From Namhaeicola sp039714555 (lineage in GTDB: Bacteria > Bacteroidota > Bacteroidia > Flavobacteriales > Flavobacteriaceae), in contig JBDLJB010000004.1 of the NCBI GenBank assembly GCA_039714555.1, positions 62,001 to 126,000 on the forward strand: 64,000 nucleotides of DNA, given 5' to 3'. Positions within the stretch are counted from its first letter, which is position 1. The number at the start of each line of letters is the position of its first letter. Shown piece by piece: positions 27,167 through 35,162 of the stretch. The notes beneath the pieces are model-generated. The model searched no databases. It saw nothing but the letters and a program-made list of their open reading frames with translations, and was not told where the DNA came from. The position numbers and the translations under genes were made by a program.

Positions 27167-28672
27167 ATGAGAGATCTTGAAATTTTGATGAATCCCAATA
27201 AATTAGTTAAGCATCTTAAAAAACCTGCTAGAGAGTTTACAAAATATGATATTATAAAATTTATAGATGATCACAATATCGAAATGCTAAATTTTAGATA
27301 TGTTGGAGAAGATGGAAAGCTTAAAACTTTAAATTTTGTTATTACCAGCAAAGATTATTTAGAGTCAATTTTATCTACTGGAGAGCGTGTTGACGGTTCA
27401 AGTTTATTCTCATATATTGAAGCAGATTTTAGTGATTTGTATGTGATACCTAGGTTTAGGACAGCTTTTGTAAATCCTTTTACAGAACATCCAACTTTAG
27501 ATATTCTTTGTTCTTTTTATACAAAAGATGGTAAACCACTTGAAAGTGCACCAGAATATATCTTAAAAAAAGCGCAGCTTAAATTTACTAAAGAAACTGG
27601 CTACATCTTTAAGGCAATGGGTGAGTTGGAATACTATATTATTAGTGAAATAAATGATTTATATCCTGCAGAAGACCAAAAAGGTTATCATTCAGCTGGG
27701 CCTTTTTCCAATTGGGAAAACCTTAGAGTTGAAGCATTACAGATTATAGCCCAAAGTGGTGGAAAAATTAAGTATGGACATTCGGAAGTGGGTAATTTCA
27801 CAACAGAAACACATATTTATGAACAACATGAAATAGAATTTATTCCTGTAAATGCTGAAGAAGCTGTAGAACAGCTAATCATTTCTAAGTGGATCTTAAG
27901 AATGCTTGGTAGAAAATATGGGGTAACAATAAGTTTTGCTCCTAAAATAACTGTGGGAAAAGCAGGGAGCGGTTTGCATATTCATATGATGTTAGAAAAA
28001 GATGGGAAAAACTATATGGCAGATGATATGGGTTTGACAAATGTGGCCAAAAGATTTATTGCCGGTATTTTAGATAAAGCACAATCCTTAACTGCTTTTG
28101 GAAATACAATACCAACTTCTTATTTACGTTTGGTACCTCATCAAGAAGCGCCTACTATGGTTTGTTGGGGTGACAGTAACCGATCAGTATTGGTTAGAGT
28201 TCCTCTTGGTTGGATTGCAAAAACAAATATGATTAAAGATGTTAATCCTCAAGAGAGAGGAGATGTGCCTTATGTTCCTGGCAAACAAACTGTTGAATTT
28301 AGAGTTCCTGATGGTTCTGCTGATCTTTATCATTTAATGGCAGGTCTCATTTTAGCTGCTGGAGAAGGTATTTTAGCAAAAGATTCTTTAAAAAATGCTG
28401 AGGATTTATATATGAATGTCAATATATTTGATGAAAAACATAAGGATATACTAGATAAGTTGAATGCTCTGCCTACATCGTGTTATGAGTCATCTAAATT
28501 CTTAAAAAAAGATAGTGATTTCTATCAAAAAGACGGCGTTTTTCCAAAAGGAACTATCGATGGTTTTGTTAAAAGATTGAAGGAATATGATGATAAAGAT
28601 ATGAGTGAACGCTTATATAAAAAGAAAGATGAAATTAAAAAGCTGGTGAATAAATATATTCATTGTATGTAA
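27167..28672 (+). CDS. Glutamine synthetase family protein (type I-like)
   Basis: The 501 residues match the GSI catalytic fold. GERVDGSSLFSYIEADFSD fits the beta-grasp and first active-site strand. AMGELEYYI and SEVGNFTTETHIYEQHEIEF carry metal-binding Glu residues. GSGLHIHMML fits the ATP/metal site, PTSYLRLVPHQEAP the NSYKRL-type block, and EFRVPDGSADLYHLMAGL the R-F/V-P-D glutamate site. No adenylylation-type Tyr motif is evident near the C-terminus. Bacteroidota usually also carry a much longer GSIII enzyme, so this may be a second glutamine synthetase or a gamma-glutamyl ligase of the same family. Glutamine synthesis is therefore likely but not certain. Confidence 0.83.
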   Translation: MRDLEILMNPNKLVKHLKKPAREFTKYDIIKFIDDHNIEMLNFRYVGEDGKLKTLNFVITSKDYLESILSTGERVDGSSLFSYIEADFSDLYVIPRFRTAFVNPFTEHPTLDILCSFYTKDGKPLESAPEYILKKAQLKFTKETGYIFKAMGELEYYIISEINDLYPAEDQKGYHSAGPFSNWENLRVEALQIIAQSGGKIKYGHSEVGNFTTETHIYEQHEIEFIPVNAEEAVEQLIISKWILRMLGRKYGVTISFAPKITVGKAGSGLHIHMMLEKDGKNYMADDMGLTNVAKRFIAGILDKAQSLTAFGNTIPTSYLRLVPHQEAPTMVCWGDSNRSVLVRVPLGWIAKTNMIKDVNPQERGDVPYVPGKQTVEFRVPDGSADLYHLMAGLILAAGEGILAKDSLKNAEDLYMNVNIFDEKHKDILDKLNALPTSCYESSKFLKKDSDFYQKDGVFPKGTIDGFVKRLKEYDDKDMSERLYKKKDEIKKLVNKYIHCM

Positions 28673-28748
28673 AATATTTAGCATAAATATTGAAGTGTAA
28701 CAAATTATAAACTGTTAGTAACTTGTTCTCTTTATTATGAAAATGACA

Positions 28749-29312
28749 TTATTTATTAAATCTGATTTTTTCAAATAAAGAAAATGATGTACATAATCTT
28801 TCATTTATAAATTTATCTCCATAAAATTTTGTAGTGAATAAATAATACTCATCAGGTTTATATTTTACATAAACTTGTACAAAATGGTAGTCATATTTTA
28901 AATTTACCCCTTTTGAATAAACATAATACATGGGTAGGTTTTTAAATTTTCCGTAACCAGAGTTGATTATTTCTAATTTTTCTTTTGCTAAATTATCATT
29001 GATTTTTTTTTCAAAATCAACATTGAAGTACAATTCTCCCTGATGCCAAGAAATATCAATTATATATGATTCTGAAAGTAGTTTGGTTGTATCTGCACTA
29101 TAAAGTTCTGATTGATATTCATCATAGTAAAGGTTTGTTTTCCAGCTTTTTGGTAAATCAATTTTAAAATGTTTTAAAACATCCTGATAGGTTTTAGTAT
29201 TTGAAAAACTAACATTTGATTTACACTGAAAAGATTGTTTAAACTCATTTTTTTTACAACTAGTATTTAAACTTAAGACAAGGGTTAAAGCCAGTATGAT
29301 TATTTTATTCAT
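28749..29312 (-). CDS. Putative lipoprotein of unknown function
   Basis: The 187-residue protein has a lipoprotein signal ending LSLNTSC, with the lipidated Cys at 19. The remainder, with FKIDLPKSWKTNLYYDE and QVYVKYKPDEYYLFTTKFYGD, is predicted beta-rich. It loosely resembles small PsbP/MOG1-like lipoproteins of Bacteroidota, but I do not recognise a defined family. It starts 11 bp downstream of the propeller gene, and the two are probably co-transcribed. An envelope location is expected. Confidence 0.7.
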   Translation of the reverse strand: MNKIIILALTLVLSLNTSCKKNEFKQSFQCKSNVSFSNTKTYQDVLKHFKIDLPKSWKTNLYYDEYQSELYSADTTKLLSESYIIDISWHQGELYFNVDFEKKINDNLAKEKLEIINSGYGKFKNLPMYYVYSKGVNLKYDYHFVQVYVKYKPDEYYLFTTKFYGDKFINERLCTSFSLFEKIRFNK

Positions 29313-29323
29313 TGAAAAAGAAA

Positions 29324-30367
29324 TTAATTAATTTTTAATTTTGATATGATTTTATTTCCTGATAACCAGGCTGTATTTTTATCAATAAATTTGATAGAAT
29401 AATACTTTTTATTACTGATTTTTTTCCAGGAATTTCCATTATTATTTGAAACATAAATACCTTCAGTTGAAACTGCAATAATCTTTTTACCTCCAGAGTT
29501 TGGTATGTATTGGGCACAACTAATATAACCTGGAGCTTGATTATTGGCAATTAATTTCCATGTTTTTCCACTGTCATTTGTGATTGCCTTGGTTGCATTA
29601 AAATTTGATTTTTCCTCCCAATTTCCTCCCATTATGATACCGGTTTTATCATCAAAAAAATCAACTGTAAAAATTCCGGTCATGCTTTTGCCTTGTACAA
29701 TTGGGGTGTTATAAACCTTCCAATTTTTACCCTTATTATTACTGTAAAAAACTCTTGCTTTTACACCACCTGTTACCATCCAAGCATTATTTTTAAAAGT
29801 TGTAAGATTAGTATTACTGGCAGCAAAAGCAGCTTCTCCCTCTACAATTTTAGGTAAACTTTCACAAGATAACTTTTGCCAAGTATTTCCACCATCTTTT
29901 GTAATAATAACCGATAAGCAATCTTCAGTTGGATCACCCATAGCTATTCCGTTGAATTTATCAAAAAATATCATTGAATCATAAAAAACTTTTGCATGTG
30001 ATTCACGATATACTTCAAAGGGTTCAATCTTTTTGTTAGATAATTCAATCTTGTATAAAACAGCTGGGTTTTCAATACTTAAAATAAAAATATCTTGACC
30101 ATTATAAGCAATCGATCTAAAATGTAAGGGTTTATTATTAATTTTTTCAACAGAATCAATTTGGATCATTTCATTAATAATTCTTCCAAATTTGCCATTA
30201 GAACCGGCAAACCATACAGTTGTGTCATTGACCACTTCAATAGCTCGAACACTTATTCCGTGTAATGGAAAATCTTTAAAATTATATTTATCAGTATCAT
30301 TTTGAGAATAGATTCCATAAAATATAAAAAGTGAAAATATAAGAGATGATAAATATTTACTAACCAT
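29324..30367 (-). CDS. Exported BNR/YCF48-like beta-propeller protein
   Basis: The 347 residues begin with a signal peptide (YLSSLIFSLFIFYGIYSQ) and contain repeated propeller blades. The BNR-like Asp-box motifs are ITKDGGNTWQKLS, YSNNKGKNWKVYN, ITNDSGKTWKLIA and VSNNNGNSWKKIS, at regular spacing. Bacteroidota homologues are often labelled oxidoreductase or photosystem stability factor-like; the fold is a WD/BNR propeller and no catalytic site is evident. It pairs with the downstream lipoprotein gene. A role in sialidase activity is not supported. Confidence 0.82.
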   Translation of the reverse strand: MVSKYLSSLIFSLFIFYGIYSQNDTDKYNFKDFPLHGISVRAIEVVNDTTVWFAGSNGKFGRIINEMIQIDSVEKINNKPLHFRSIAYNGQDIFILSIENPAVLYKIELSNKKIEPFEVYRESHAKVFYDSMIFFDKFNGIAMGDPTEDCLSVIITKDGGNTWQKLSCESLPKIVEGEAAFAASNTNLTTFKNNAWMVTGGVKARVFYSNNKGKNWKVYNTPIVQGKSMTGIFTVDFFDDKTGIIMGGNWEEKSNFNATKAITNDSGKTWKLIANNQAPGYISCAQYIPNSGGKKIIAVSTEGIYVSNNNGNSWKKISNKKYYSIKFIDKNTAWLSGNKIISKLKIN

Positions 30368-30577
30368 TTAATTCTGTTAAATAATTTTTCAAATTTAATT
30401 TTTTTCTTAAAAAGAGACTAAAATTAAAATACAAATATTCAATATTTTATAAATTTATTATTCAAACAATTGCTTTAGTTATTTCAAATAAGTGGCAAGA
30501 AGGTTATGATTTTGCTAAATTAAAAGGTTAATATTTAAATATATGTGATTTTATTTATGTTTAATGAAATAATAATT

Positions 30578-30585
30578 TATATTTG
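30578..30585 (+). promoter_or_regulatory. Candidate -7 promoter box of the his operon
   Basis: TATATTTG fits TAnnTTTG, with a weak -33-like TTTATG at about 30554-30559. Transcription would begin near 30590-30593, about 12-15 nt before the leader-peptide start codon. Confidence 0.55.
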
Positions 30586-30604
30586 CAGTCAATTTATTAA
30601 ACAA

Positions 30605-30661
30605 ATGACAAAAAATTTAATACATCATCATAACATTACTTGCACTCAAGCGAGGATATAA
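30605..30661 (+). CDS. Histidine operon leader peptide
   Basis: This 18-codon ORF encodes MTKNLIHHHNITCTQARI, with three consecutive CAT codons (30623-30631), directly downstream of a promoter box and upstream of an intrinsic terminator and hisG. It is the sensor of a transcription attenuator: when charged tRNA-His is scarce, the ribosome stalls at the His run. The codons after the His run (30646-30655) double as an RNA arm that can pair with the 5' arm of the terminator. That would explain why this part of the peptide is kept. The peptide itself is not expected to have a function. Confidence 0.85.
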   Translation: MTKNLIHHHNITCTQARI

Positions 30662-30721
30662 TGATATGTAAAATTTAAAGATATTATTTAACCCGTTTGA
30701 TTTCAACAAACGGGTTTTTTT
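30639..30721 (+). promoter_or_regulatory. his attenuator: antiterminator and terminator structures
   Basis: Two exclusive structures can be drawn. The antiterminator pairs TCAAGCGAGG (30646-30655, A30653 bulged) with CCCGTTTGA (30692-30700) in nine pairs, one of them G-U. The terminator pairs AACCCGTTTG (30690-30699) with CAAACGGGTT (30707-30716). A small alternative hairpin, CTTGC/GCGAG (30639-30654), could occupy the first arm when the leader is untranslated or fully translated. The shared arm 30692-30699 makes the two forms mutually exclusive, as in classical his and trp attenuation. Confidence 0.75.
30690..30721 (+). terminator. Intrinsic terminator of the his attenuator
   Basis: A perfect 10-bp stem (30690-30699 with 30707-30716) and the 7-nt loop ATTTCAA are followed by a run of seven T (30715-30721). 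It stands between the leader peptide and hisG and would stop transcription when His-tRNA is plentiful. Confidence 0.9.
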
Positions 30722-30759
30722 ATGCCCTTTTATTGAAGTTAAACACAATAAAAATAGCA

Positions 30760-31617
30760 ATGATCAAATTAAAAATTGCCATTCAAAAATCAGGGCGCCT
30801 CAATGAAGATTCATTGAGAATATTAAAAGAAAGTGGAATTTCAATTAGTAATGGGCTAAATCAACTAAAATCTACTGTATCAAATTTTCCAATGGAAATC
30901 TTATTTTTACGCAATAGTGATATACCACAATACTTAAAAGATGGGGTAGTAGATGTTGCTATTATTGGTGAAAATATTTTGATTGAAAAAGGAAATTCAA
31001 TAGAGGTTTTAGACAAATTAAACTTTTCTAAATGTCGTGTTTCACTGGCAGTTCCTAAATCGATGGAATACAATTCTATTCAAGATCTTCAAGGAAAACA
31101 AATTGCTACTTCTTACCCTAATACATTAAATGATTTTTTATCAAAAAAAGGAATTGAAGCAGATTTGCATCAAATTTCAGGCTCTGTAGAAATTGCGCCC
31201 AATATTGGTTTGGCAGATGCAATTTGTGATATTGTTAGCAGTGGTAGTACACTTTTTAAAAACAATTTAAAAGAAGTTGAAATCATGTTTCGCTCTGAGG
31301 CTGTATTAGCTGTTTCACCTAAAATTTCGGAAGAAGGAAAAGTAATTTTAGATAAATTACAATTCAGAATTCAATCGGTTTTAAAAGCCAGAAGATCAAA
31401 ATATATATTGATGAATGCTCCTGATAATAAAATTGAAGAAATTGTTAAGCTTTTACCCGGTATGCGTAGTCCAACTGTTTTACCTTTAGCAGAAAAGGGT
31501 TGGAGTTCTATTCATACTGTTGTTGAAAAAAATGAATTATGGAGTGTAGTTGATGAACTAAAACTACACGGAGCGGAAGGAATTTTAGTTATTCCTATTG
31601 AAAAGATGGTTTTATAA
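30760..31617 (+). CDS. hisG: ATP phosphoribosyltransferase, long form
   Basis: HisG joins ATP and PRPP in the first, feedback-controlled step of histidine synthesis. I start at the ATG giving MIKLKIAIQKSGRLNED; the earlier in-frame ATG at 30697 lies inside the attenuator terminator and cannot be the main start. The 285 residues match the hexameric long form, with the catalytic part (AIIGENIL, SYPNTLNDFL, GLADAICDIVSSGSTL as the PRPP-binding P-loop region) and a C-terminal ACT-like regulatory domain (from about 210, LPGMRSPTVLPLAEKGW). It is the first structural gene after the leader and lies 20 bp before hisD. Confidence 0.96.
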   Translation: MIKLKIAIQKSGRLNEDSLRILKESGISISNGLNQLKSTVSNFPMEILFLRNSDIPQYLKDGVVDVAIIGENILIEKGNSIEVLDKLNFSKCRVSLAVPKSMEYNSIQDLQGKQIATSYPNTLNDFLSKKGIEADLHQISGSVEIAPNIGLADAICDIVSSGSTLFKNNLKEVEIMFRSEAVLAVSPKISEEGKVILDKLQFRIQSVLKARRSKYILMNAPDNKIEEIVKLLPGMRSPTVLPLAEKGWSSIHTVVEKNELWSVVDELKLHGAEGILVIPIEKMVL

Positions 31618-31637
31618 TAATTAAGTATCAAATTATA

Positions 31638-32915
31638 ATGGAAGAAATATATAACCCCAATAGTGAAGATTGGAAAAAAATTCTAAAAAGACCTACACAA
31701 TCAATTATAGAAATTGAAAAAATAGTTCATTCAATTTTTAAAGATGTTCAAAATAATGGAAATAAATCTGTTAAAAAATATACCAAAAAATATGATAAAA
31801 TTGATATTGATGATCTTTTAGTTTCAAAAACTGAAATTGAGCAGGCAATACTGCAAGTAAATGACGAATTGATCGAAGCAATTCAATTGGCCAAGACCAA
31901 TATTGAAAAGTTTCATAAAAATCAAAAAATAAAATCAAAACCAATTGAAACATCAAAAGGTGTAATATGTTGGCAGGAAAAAAGAGCGATCCAAAAAATA
32001 GGTTTATATATTCCGGGAGGTACAGCACCATTATTTTCAACAATATTGATGTTGGCAATACCTGCTCAAATTGCCGGTTGTAATGAAATAATTTTATGTA
32101 CACCTCCAAATGAAGAAGGTAAAATAAATCCCGTTATTTTATACACAGCAAAATTATGTGGTCTAACAAAAATATTTAAAGTTGGTGGTATTCAAGCAAT
32201 TTCAGCTATGACATTTGGTACAGAAACCATACCGAAAGTGTATAAGATCTTCGGTCCCGGTAATCAATTTGTAACGGTTGCAAAGCAAATCGCTACAAAA
32301 TATGGTATAGCCATAGATTTACCTGCTGGCCCCAGCGAATTATTAGTTGTTGCTGATGAAACTTCTGATGCAAGTTTTGTTGCTTCTGATTTGCTTTCAC
32401 AAGCAGAACACGGAGTTGATAGTCAGGTAATTTTGGTATCAATTTCTAAAGACTTTATTGAGACAGTAAAAAATGAAATTACAAATCAAATTGAAATATT
32501 GCCTAGAAAGGATATTGCCAAAGTTTCTATTGCAAATTCAAAGTTGATTTATTGCAAAAATGATGTGATTGCTATTGACCTTATCAATGAATATGCACCT
32601 GAACATTTGATTGTTCACACAAAAAATAATGATTTTTATGTTAAAGAAATACAAAATGCAGGCTCTGTTTTTATTGGTGCTTATACTCCGGAAAGTGCTG
32701 GAGATTATGCTTCGGGTACAAATCATACTTTACCCACTAATGGTTATGCCAAAGCCTACAGTGGCGTAAATTTAGATGCTTTTTATAAATTGATAACATT
32801 TCAGGAAATTTCTAAAAAAGGTTTGAAGAATATAGGTAAAGCTATTGAAATTATGGCTGAAGCTGAGGGATTACAAGCACATAAAAATGCTGTTAGTTTG
32901 AGATTAAATAAATAA
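31638..32915 (+). CDS. hisD: Histidinol dehydrogenase
   Basis: HisD oxidises L-histidinol to L-histidine in two NAD-dependent steps, the last of the pathway. The 425 residues include IGLYIPGGTAPLFSTILML, KIFGPGNQFVTVAKQ, the zinc- and substrate-site block IDLPAGPSELLVVADE, LLSQAEHGVDSQ with the zinc-binding Gln/His, and EYAPEHLIVHT. GDYASGTNHTLPTNGYA near the C-terminus is also diagnostic. Length and motifs are normal. It lies between hisG and hisC with short gaps, consistent with a single operon transcript. Confidence 0.97.
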   Translation: MEEIYNPNSEDWKKILKRPTQSIIEIEKIVHSIFKDVQNNGNKSVKKYTKKYDKIDIDDLLVSKTEIEQAILQVNDELIEAIQLAKTNIEKFHKNQKIKSKPIETSKGVICWQEKRAIQKIGLYIPGGTAPLFSTILMLAIPAQIAGCNEIILCTPPNEEGKINPVILYTAKLCGLTKIFKVGGIQAISAMTFGTETIPKVYKIFGPGNQFVTVAKQIATKYGIAIDLPAGPSELLVVADETSDASFVASDLLSQAEHGVDSQVILVSISKDFIETVKNEITNQIEILPRKDIAKVSIANSKLIYCKNDVIAIDLINEYAPEHLIVHTKNNDFYVKEIQNAGSVFIGAYTPESAGDYASGTNHTLPTNGYAKAYSGVNLDAFYKLITFQEISKKGLKNIGKAIEIMAEAEGLQAHKNAVSLRLNK

Positions 32916-32922
32916 TTTTTAA

Positions 32923-33972
32923 ATGATGAATAAGAAGGTATTTGATATAAAAAAAATGATAAGGCCAAATGTTGCAAGACTTAAACCTTATGCATCAGCA
33001 AGGGATGAATTTAAAGATTTTGAAAAAGAAATGATCTTTTTAGATGCTAATGAGAATCCTTATAATAACGGTTTAAATAGATATCCAGACCCACAGCAAG
33101 TTAAATTGAAAACAAAAATAGCTGAATTTCAAAAACTATCTATTTCAAATATTTTGTTAGGAAATGGTAGTGATGAAATTCTAGATATGTTATTTAGAGC
33201 ATTTTGCATACCTGATCATGACAATATAATTATTTTACCACCAACATTTGGGATATATAAAGTTCTAGCTAATGTTAATGATATAACTTGTAAAGAAGTT
33301 TTATTAAAACCAAATTATCAAATTAATACCAAAGAAGTTTTGAAAAACATAAACCTCAAAACTAAACTGATATTTTTGTGTTCCCCCAATAATCCTACAG
33401 GAAATTTATTTGAAAAAGAATCAATTTTAGAACTTTTAAAAAAATTTGATGGAATTGTTGTTATTGATGAAGCTTATGCCGAATTTTCAGAAGCTGATAG
33501 TTGGGTAGATGAAGTTAAAAATTATCCAAATTTAGTGGTTACTAGAACTTTTTCAAAAGCATATGGTTTGGCAGGAATTAGATTGGGTGTTTGTTATGCA
33601 AATAGTGAAATTATCAAGGTTTTAAATAAAATAAAACTCCCTTATAATGTCAATCAGATTACTCAAGATAAAGCTTTGCAGGCATTAGAAAATAAGGATA
33701 GAATTTGTAATAAAGTAGCTGATATTAAAATAAATAAACAGGTTTTACTAAAAGGATTGGAAAAAGTAGATTTTATAGAGAAAATATATCCATCCGAAGC
33801 CAATTTTATATTGGTTAAAGTTGATGATGCTCATAGAAGATATAAAGAATTATTACAAAAAAATATTGTAGTTAGAAATAGATCAAATGAACCTTTGTGT
33901 GAAAATTGTCTAAGGTTTTCAATTGGAACTAAGACGGAAATTTTAAATTTATTAAAAGCTATAAATAATTGA
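32923..33972 (+). CDS. hisC: Histidinol-phosphate aminotransferase
   Basis: This fold-I PLP aminotransferase converts imidazole acetol phosphate and glutamate to histidinol phosphate. The 349 residues show FLDANENPYNNGLNRYPDP near the N-terminus, GNGSDEILDMLFRAF (cofactor phosphate region), FLCSPNNPTGN, VVIDEAYAEF (Asp to pyridine N) and TRTFSKAYGLAGIRLG with the PLP Lys in FSKAYG. RFSIGTKTE near the end holds the substrate-carboxylate Arg. A second ATG three bases downstream (32926) is an equally possible start. The gap to hisD is 7 bp. Confidence 0.95.
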   Translation: MMNKKVFDIKKMIRPNVARLKPYASARDEFKDFEKEMIFLDANENPYNNGLNRYPDPQQVKLKTKIAEFQKLSISNILLGNGSDEILDMLFRAFCIPDHDNIIILPPTFGIYKVLANVNDITCKEVLLKPNYQINTKEVLKNINLKTKLIFLCSPNNPTGNLFEKESILELLKKFDGIVVIDEAYAEFSEADSWVDEVKNYPNLVVTRTFSKAYGLAGIRLGVCYANSEIIKVLNKIKLPYNVNQITQDKALQALENKDRICNKVADIKINKQVLLKGLEKVDFIEKIYPSEANFILVKVDDAHRRYKELLQKNIVVRNRSNEPLCENCLRFSIGTKTEILNLLKAINN

Positions 33973-33977
33973 TTAAT

Positions 33978-35120
33978 ATGAAAAACATGAAAAAAGTACT
34001 ATTTATTGATCGTGACGGGACATTGGTGAAGGAACCGGCCGATGAACAAAATGATAGTTTTGAAAAATTGGAATTCTACCCAAAAGCAATTCCATTTATG
34101 GCAAAAATTGCAAAAGAGCTTGATTTTGAGTTAGTTTTAATTACTAATCAAGATGGTTTGGGAACTGATTCATTTCCTGAAAACACTTTTTGGCCTGTAC
34201 ATAATTTTGTGATGAATACTTTTGAAAATGAAGGTGCGGTTTTCACCGAACAATTTATTGACAGAAGTTTTGCAAAAGACAATTCGCCAGACAGAAAACC
34301 AAATACCGGTTTACTAGGTAAATATTTTTCAGAGGAATATGATCTAAAAAACTCTTTTGTAATTGGTGACAGGTTAACAGATGTTGAGTTGGCAAAAAAT
34401 CTTGGTGCAAAAGGAATTTATATTAATGATCATACCAATTTAGGTACAGATGAAATTACTGTGGTTAAAAAACAGCTGGATGAATTCATAGCATTAGAGA
34501 CCAATGACTGGCAAAAAATTTATGAATTTTTAAAATTGAAGGAACGAACAGCATCTATTGTTAGAAAAACTAACGAAACAGATGTTGAAATTCAATTAAA
34601 TTTAGACGGTTCCGGAAAAAGTGAAATTGTAACAGGTTTGGCTTTTTTTGATCATATGTTAGAACAAATTTCACGACATGGAAACATGGATTTGAATATA
34701 AAAATTAGTGGTGATCTGGAAGTTGATGAACATCATACCATAGAGGATACAGCTATTGCTTTAGGTGAAGTTTTTAATAAGGCTTTAAATACAAAATTAG
34801 GAATTGAACGTTATGGTTTTACACTACCAATGGACGATTGTTTAGCTCAGGTTGCAATTGATTTTGGTGGTAGAAATTGGTTGGTATGGGATGCTGACTT
34901 TAAACGTGAAAAAATTGGAGAAATGCCTACTGAAATGTTTTTTCATTTTTTTAAATCGTTTACAGATGGTGCAAAAGCCAACCTAAACATAAAGGCTGAG
35001 GGAAAAAATGAACATCATAAAATTGAAGCTATTTTTAAAGCTTTTGCAAAAGCTATAAAATCTGCTGTAAAACAAGACGCAAATAAAATGATCTTACCAT
35101 CAACAAAAGGTGTTATATAA
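33978..35120 (+). CDS. hisB: Bifunctional histidinol-phosphatase / imidazoleglycerol-phosphate dehydratase
   Basis: Residues 1 to about 165 form a HAD phosphatase (VLFIDRDGTLV with nucleophile Asp, LITNQDG, FVIGDRLTDVELAKNLGAKG). The rest is the IGP dehydratase (RKTNETDVEIQLNLDG, LAFFDHMLEQISRHG, DEHHTIEDTAIALGE, KNEHHKIEAIFKAFAKA), whose paired His motifs bind Mn. Together they supply steps 6 and 8 of the pathway, as in the E. coli HisB fusion. I chose ATG 33978 (MKNMKKVLF); ATG 33987 is also possible, and the TTG at 33969 overlapping the hisC stop is less likely. Downstream, 35121-35162 holds a palindromic remnant rather than a gene. Confidence 0.95.
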   Translation: MKNMKKVLFIDRDGTLVKEPADEQNDSFEKLEFYPKAIPFMAKIAKELDFELVLITNQDGLGTDSFPENTFWPVHNFVMNTFENEGAVFTEQFIDRSFAKDNSPDRKPNTGLLGKYFSEEYDLKNSFVIGDRLTDVELAKNLGAKGIYINDHTNLGTDEITVVKKQLDEFIALETNDWQKIYEFLKLKERTASIVRKTNETDVEIQLNLDGSGKSEIVTGLAFFDHMLEQISRHGNMDLNIKISGDLEVDEHHTIEDTAIALGEVFNKALNTKLGIERYGFTLPMDDCLAQVAIDFGGRNWLVWDADFKREKIGEMPTEMFFHFFKSFTDGAKANLNIKAEGKNEHHKIEAIFKAFAKAIKSAVKQDANKMILPSTKGVI

Positions 35121-35131
35121 GCCCTTTAATA

Positions 35132-35148
35132 TCTCTCTAAAAGGGAGA
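35132..35148. repeat. Imperfect palindrome in the hisB-hisH gap
   Basis: TCTCTCTAAAAGGGAGA can fold on itself with wobble pairs. It resembles two further CTC...GAG palindromes in this operon (35203-35217 and 36557-36569) and may be a remnant of a small interspersed repeat. This is inference from a by-eye comparison. Confidence 0.4.
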
Positions 35149-35162
35149 CCCAAAAATTAATA

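Noticed and set aside
30697..30759. Longer hisG reading frame from the ATG at 30697
   Set aside because: That ATG lies inside the terminator hairpin of the attenuator, and the 21 added residues are not part of HisG; the ATG at 30760 fits the family.
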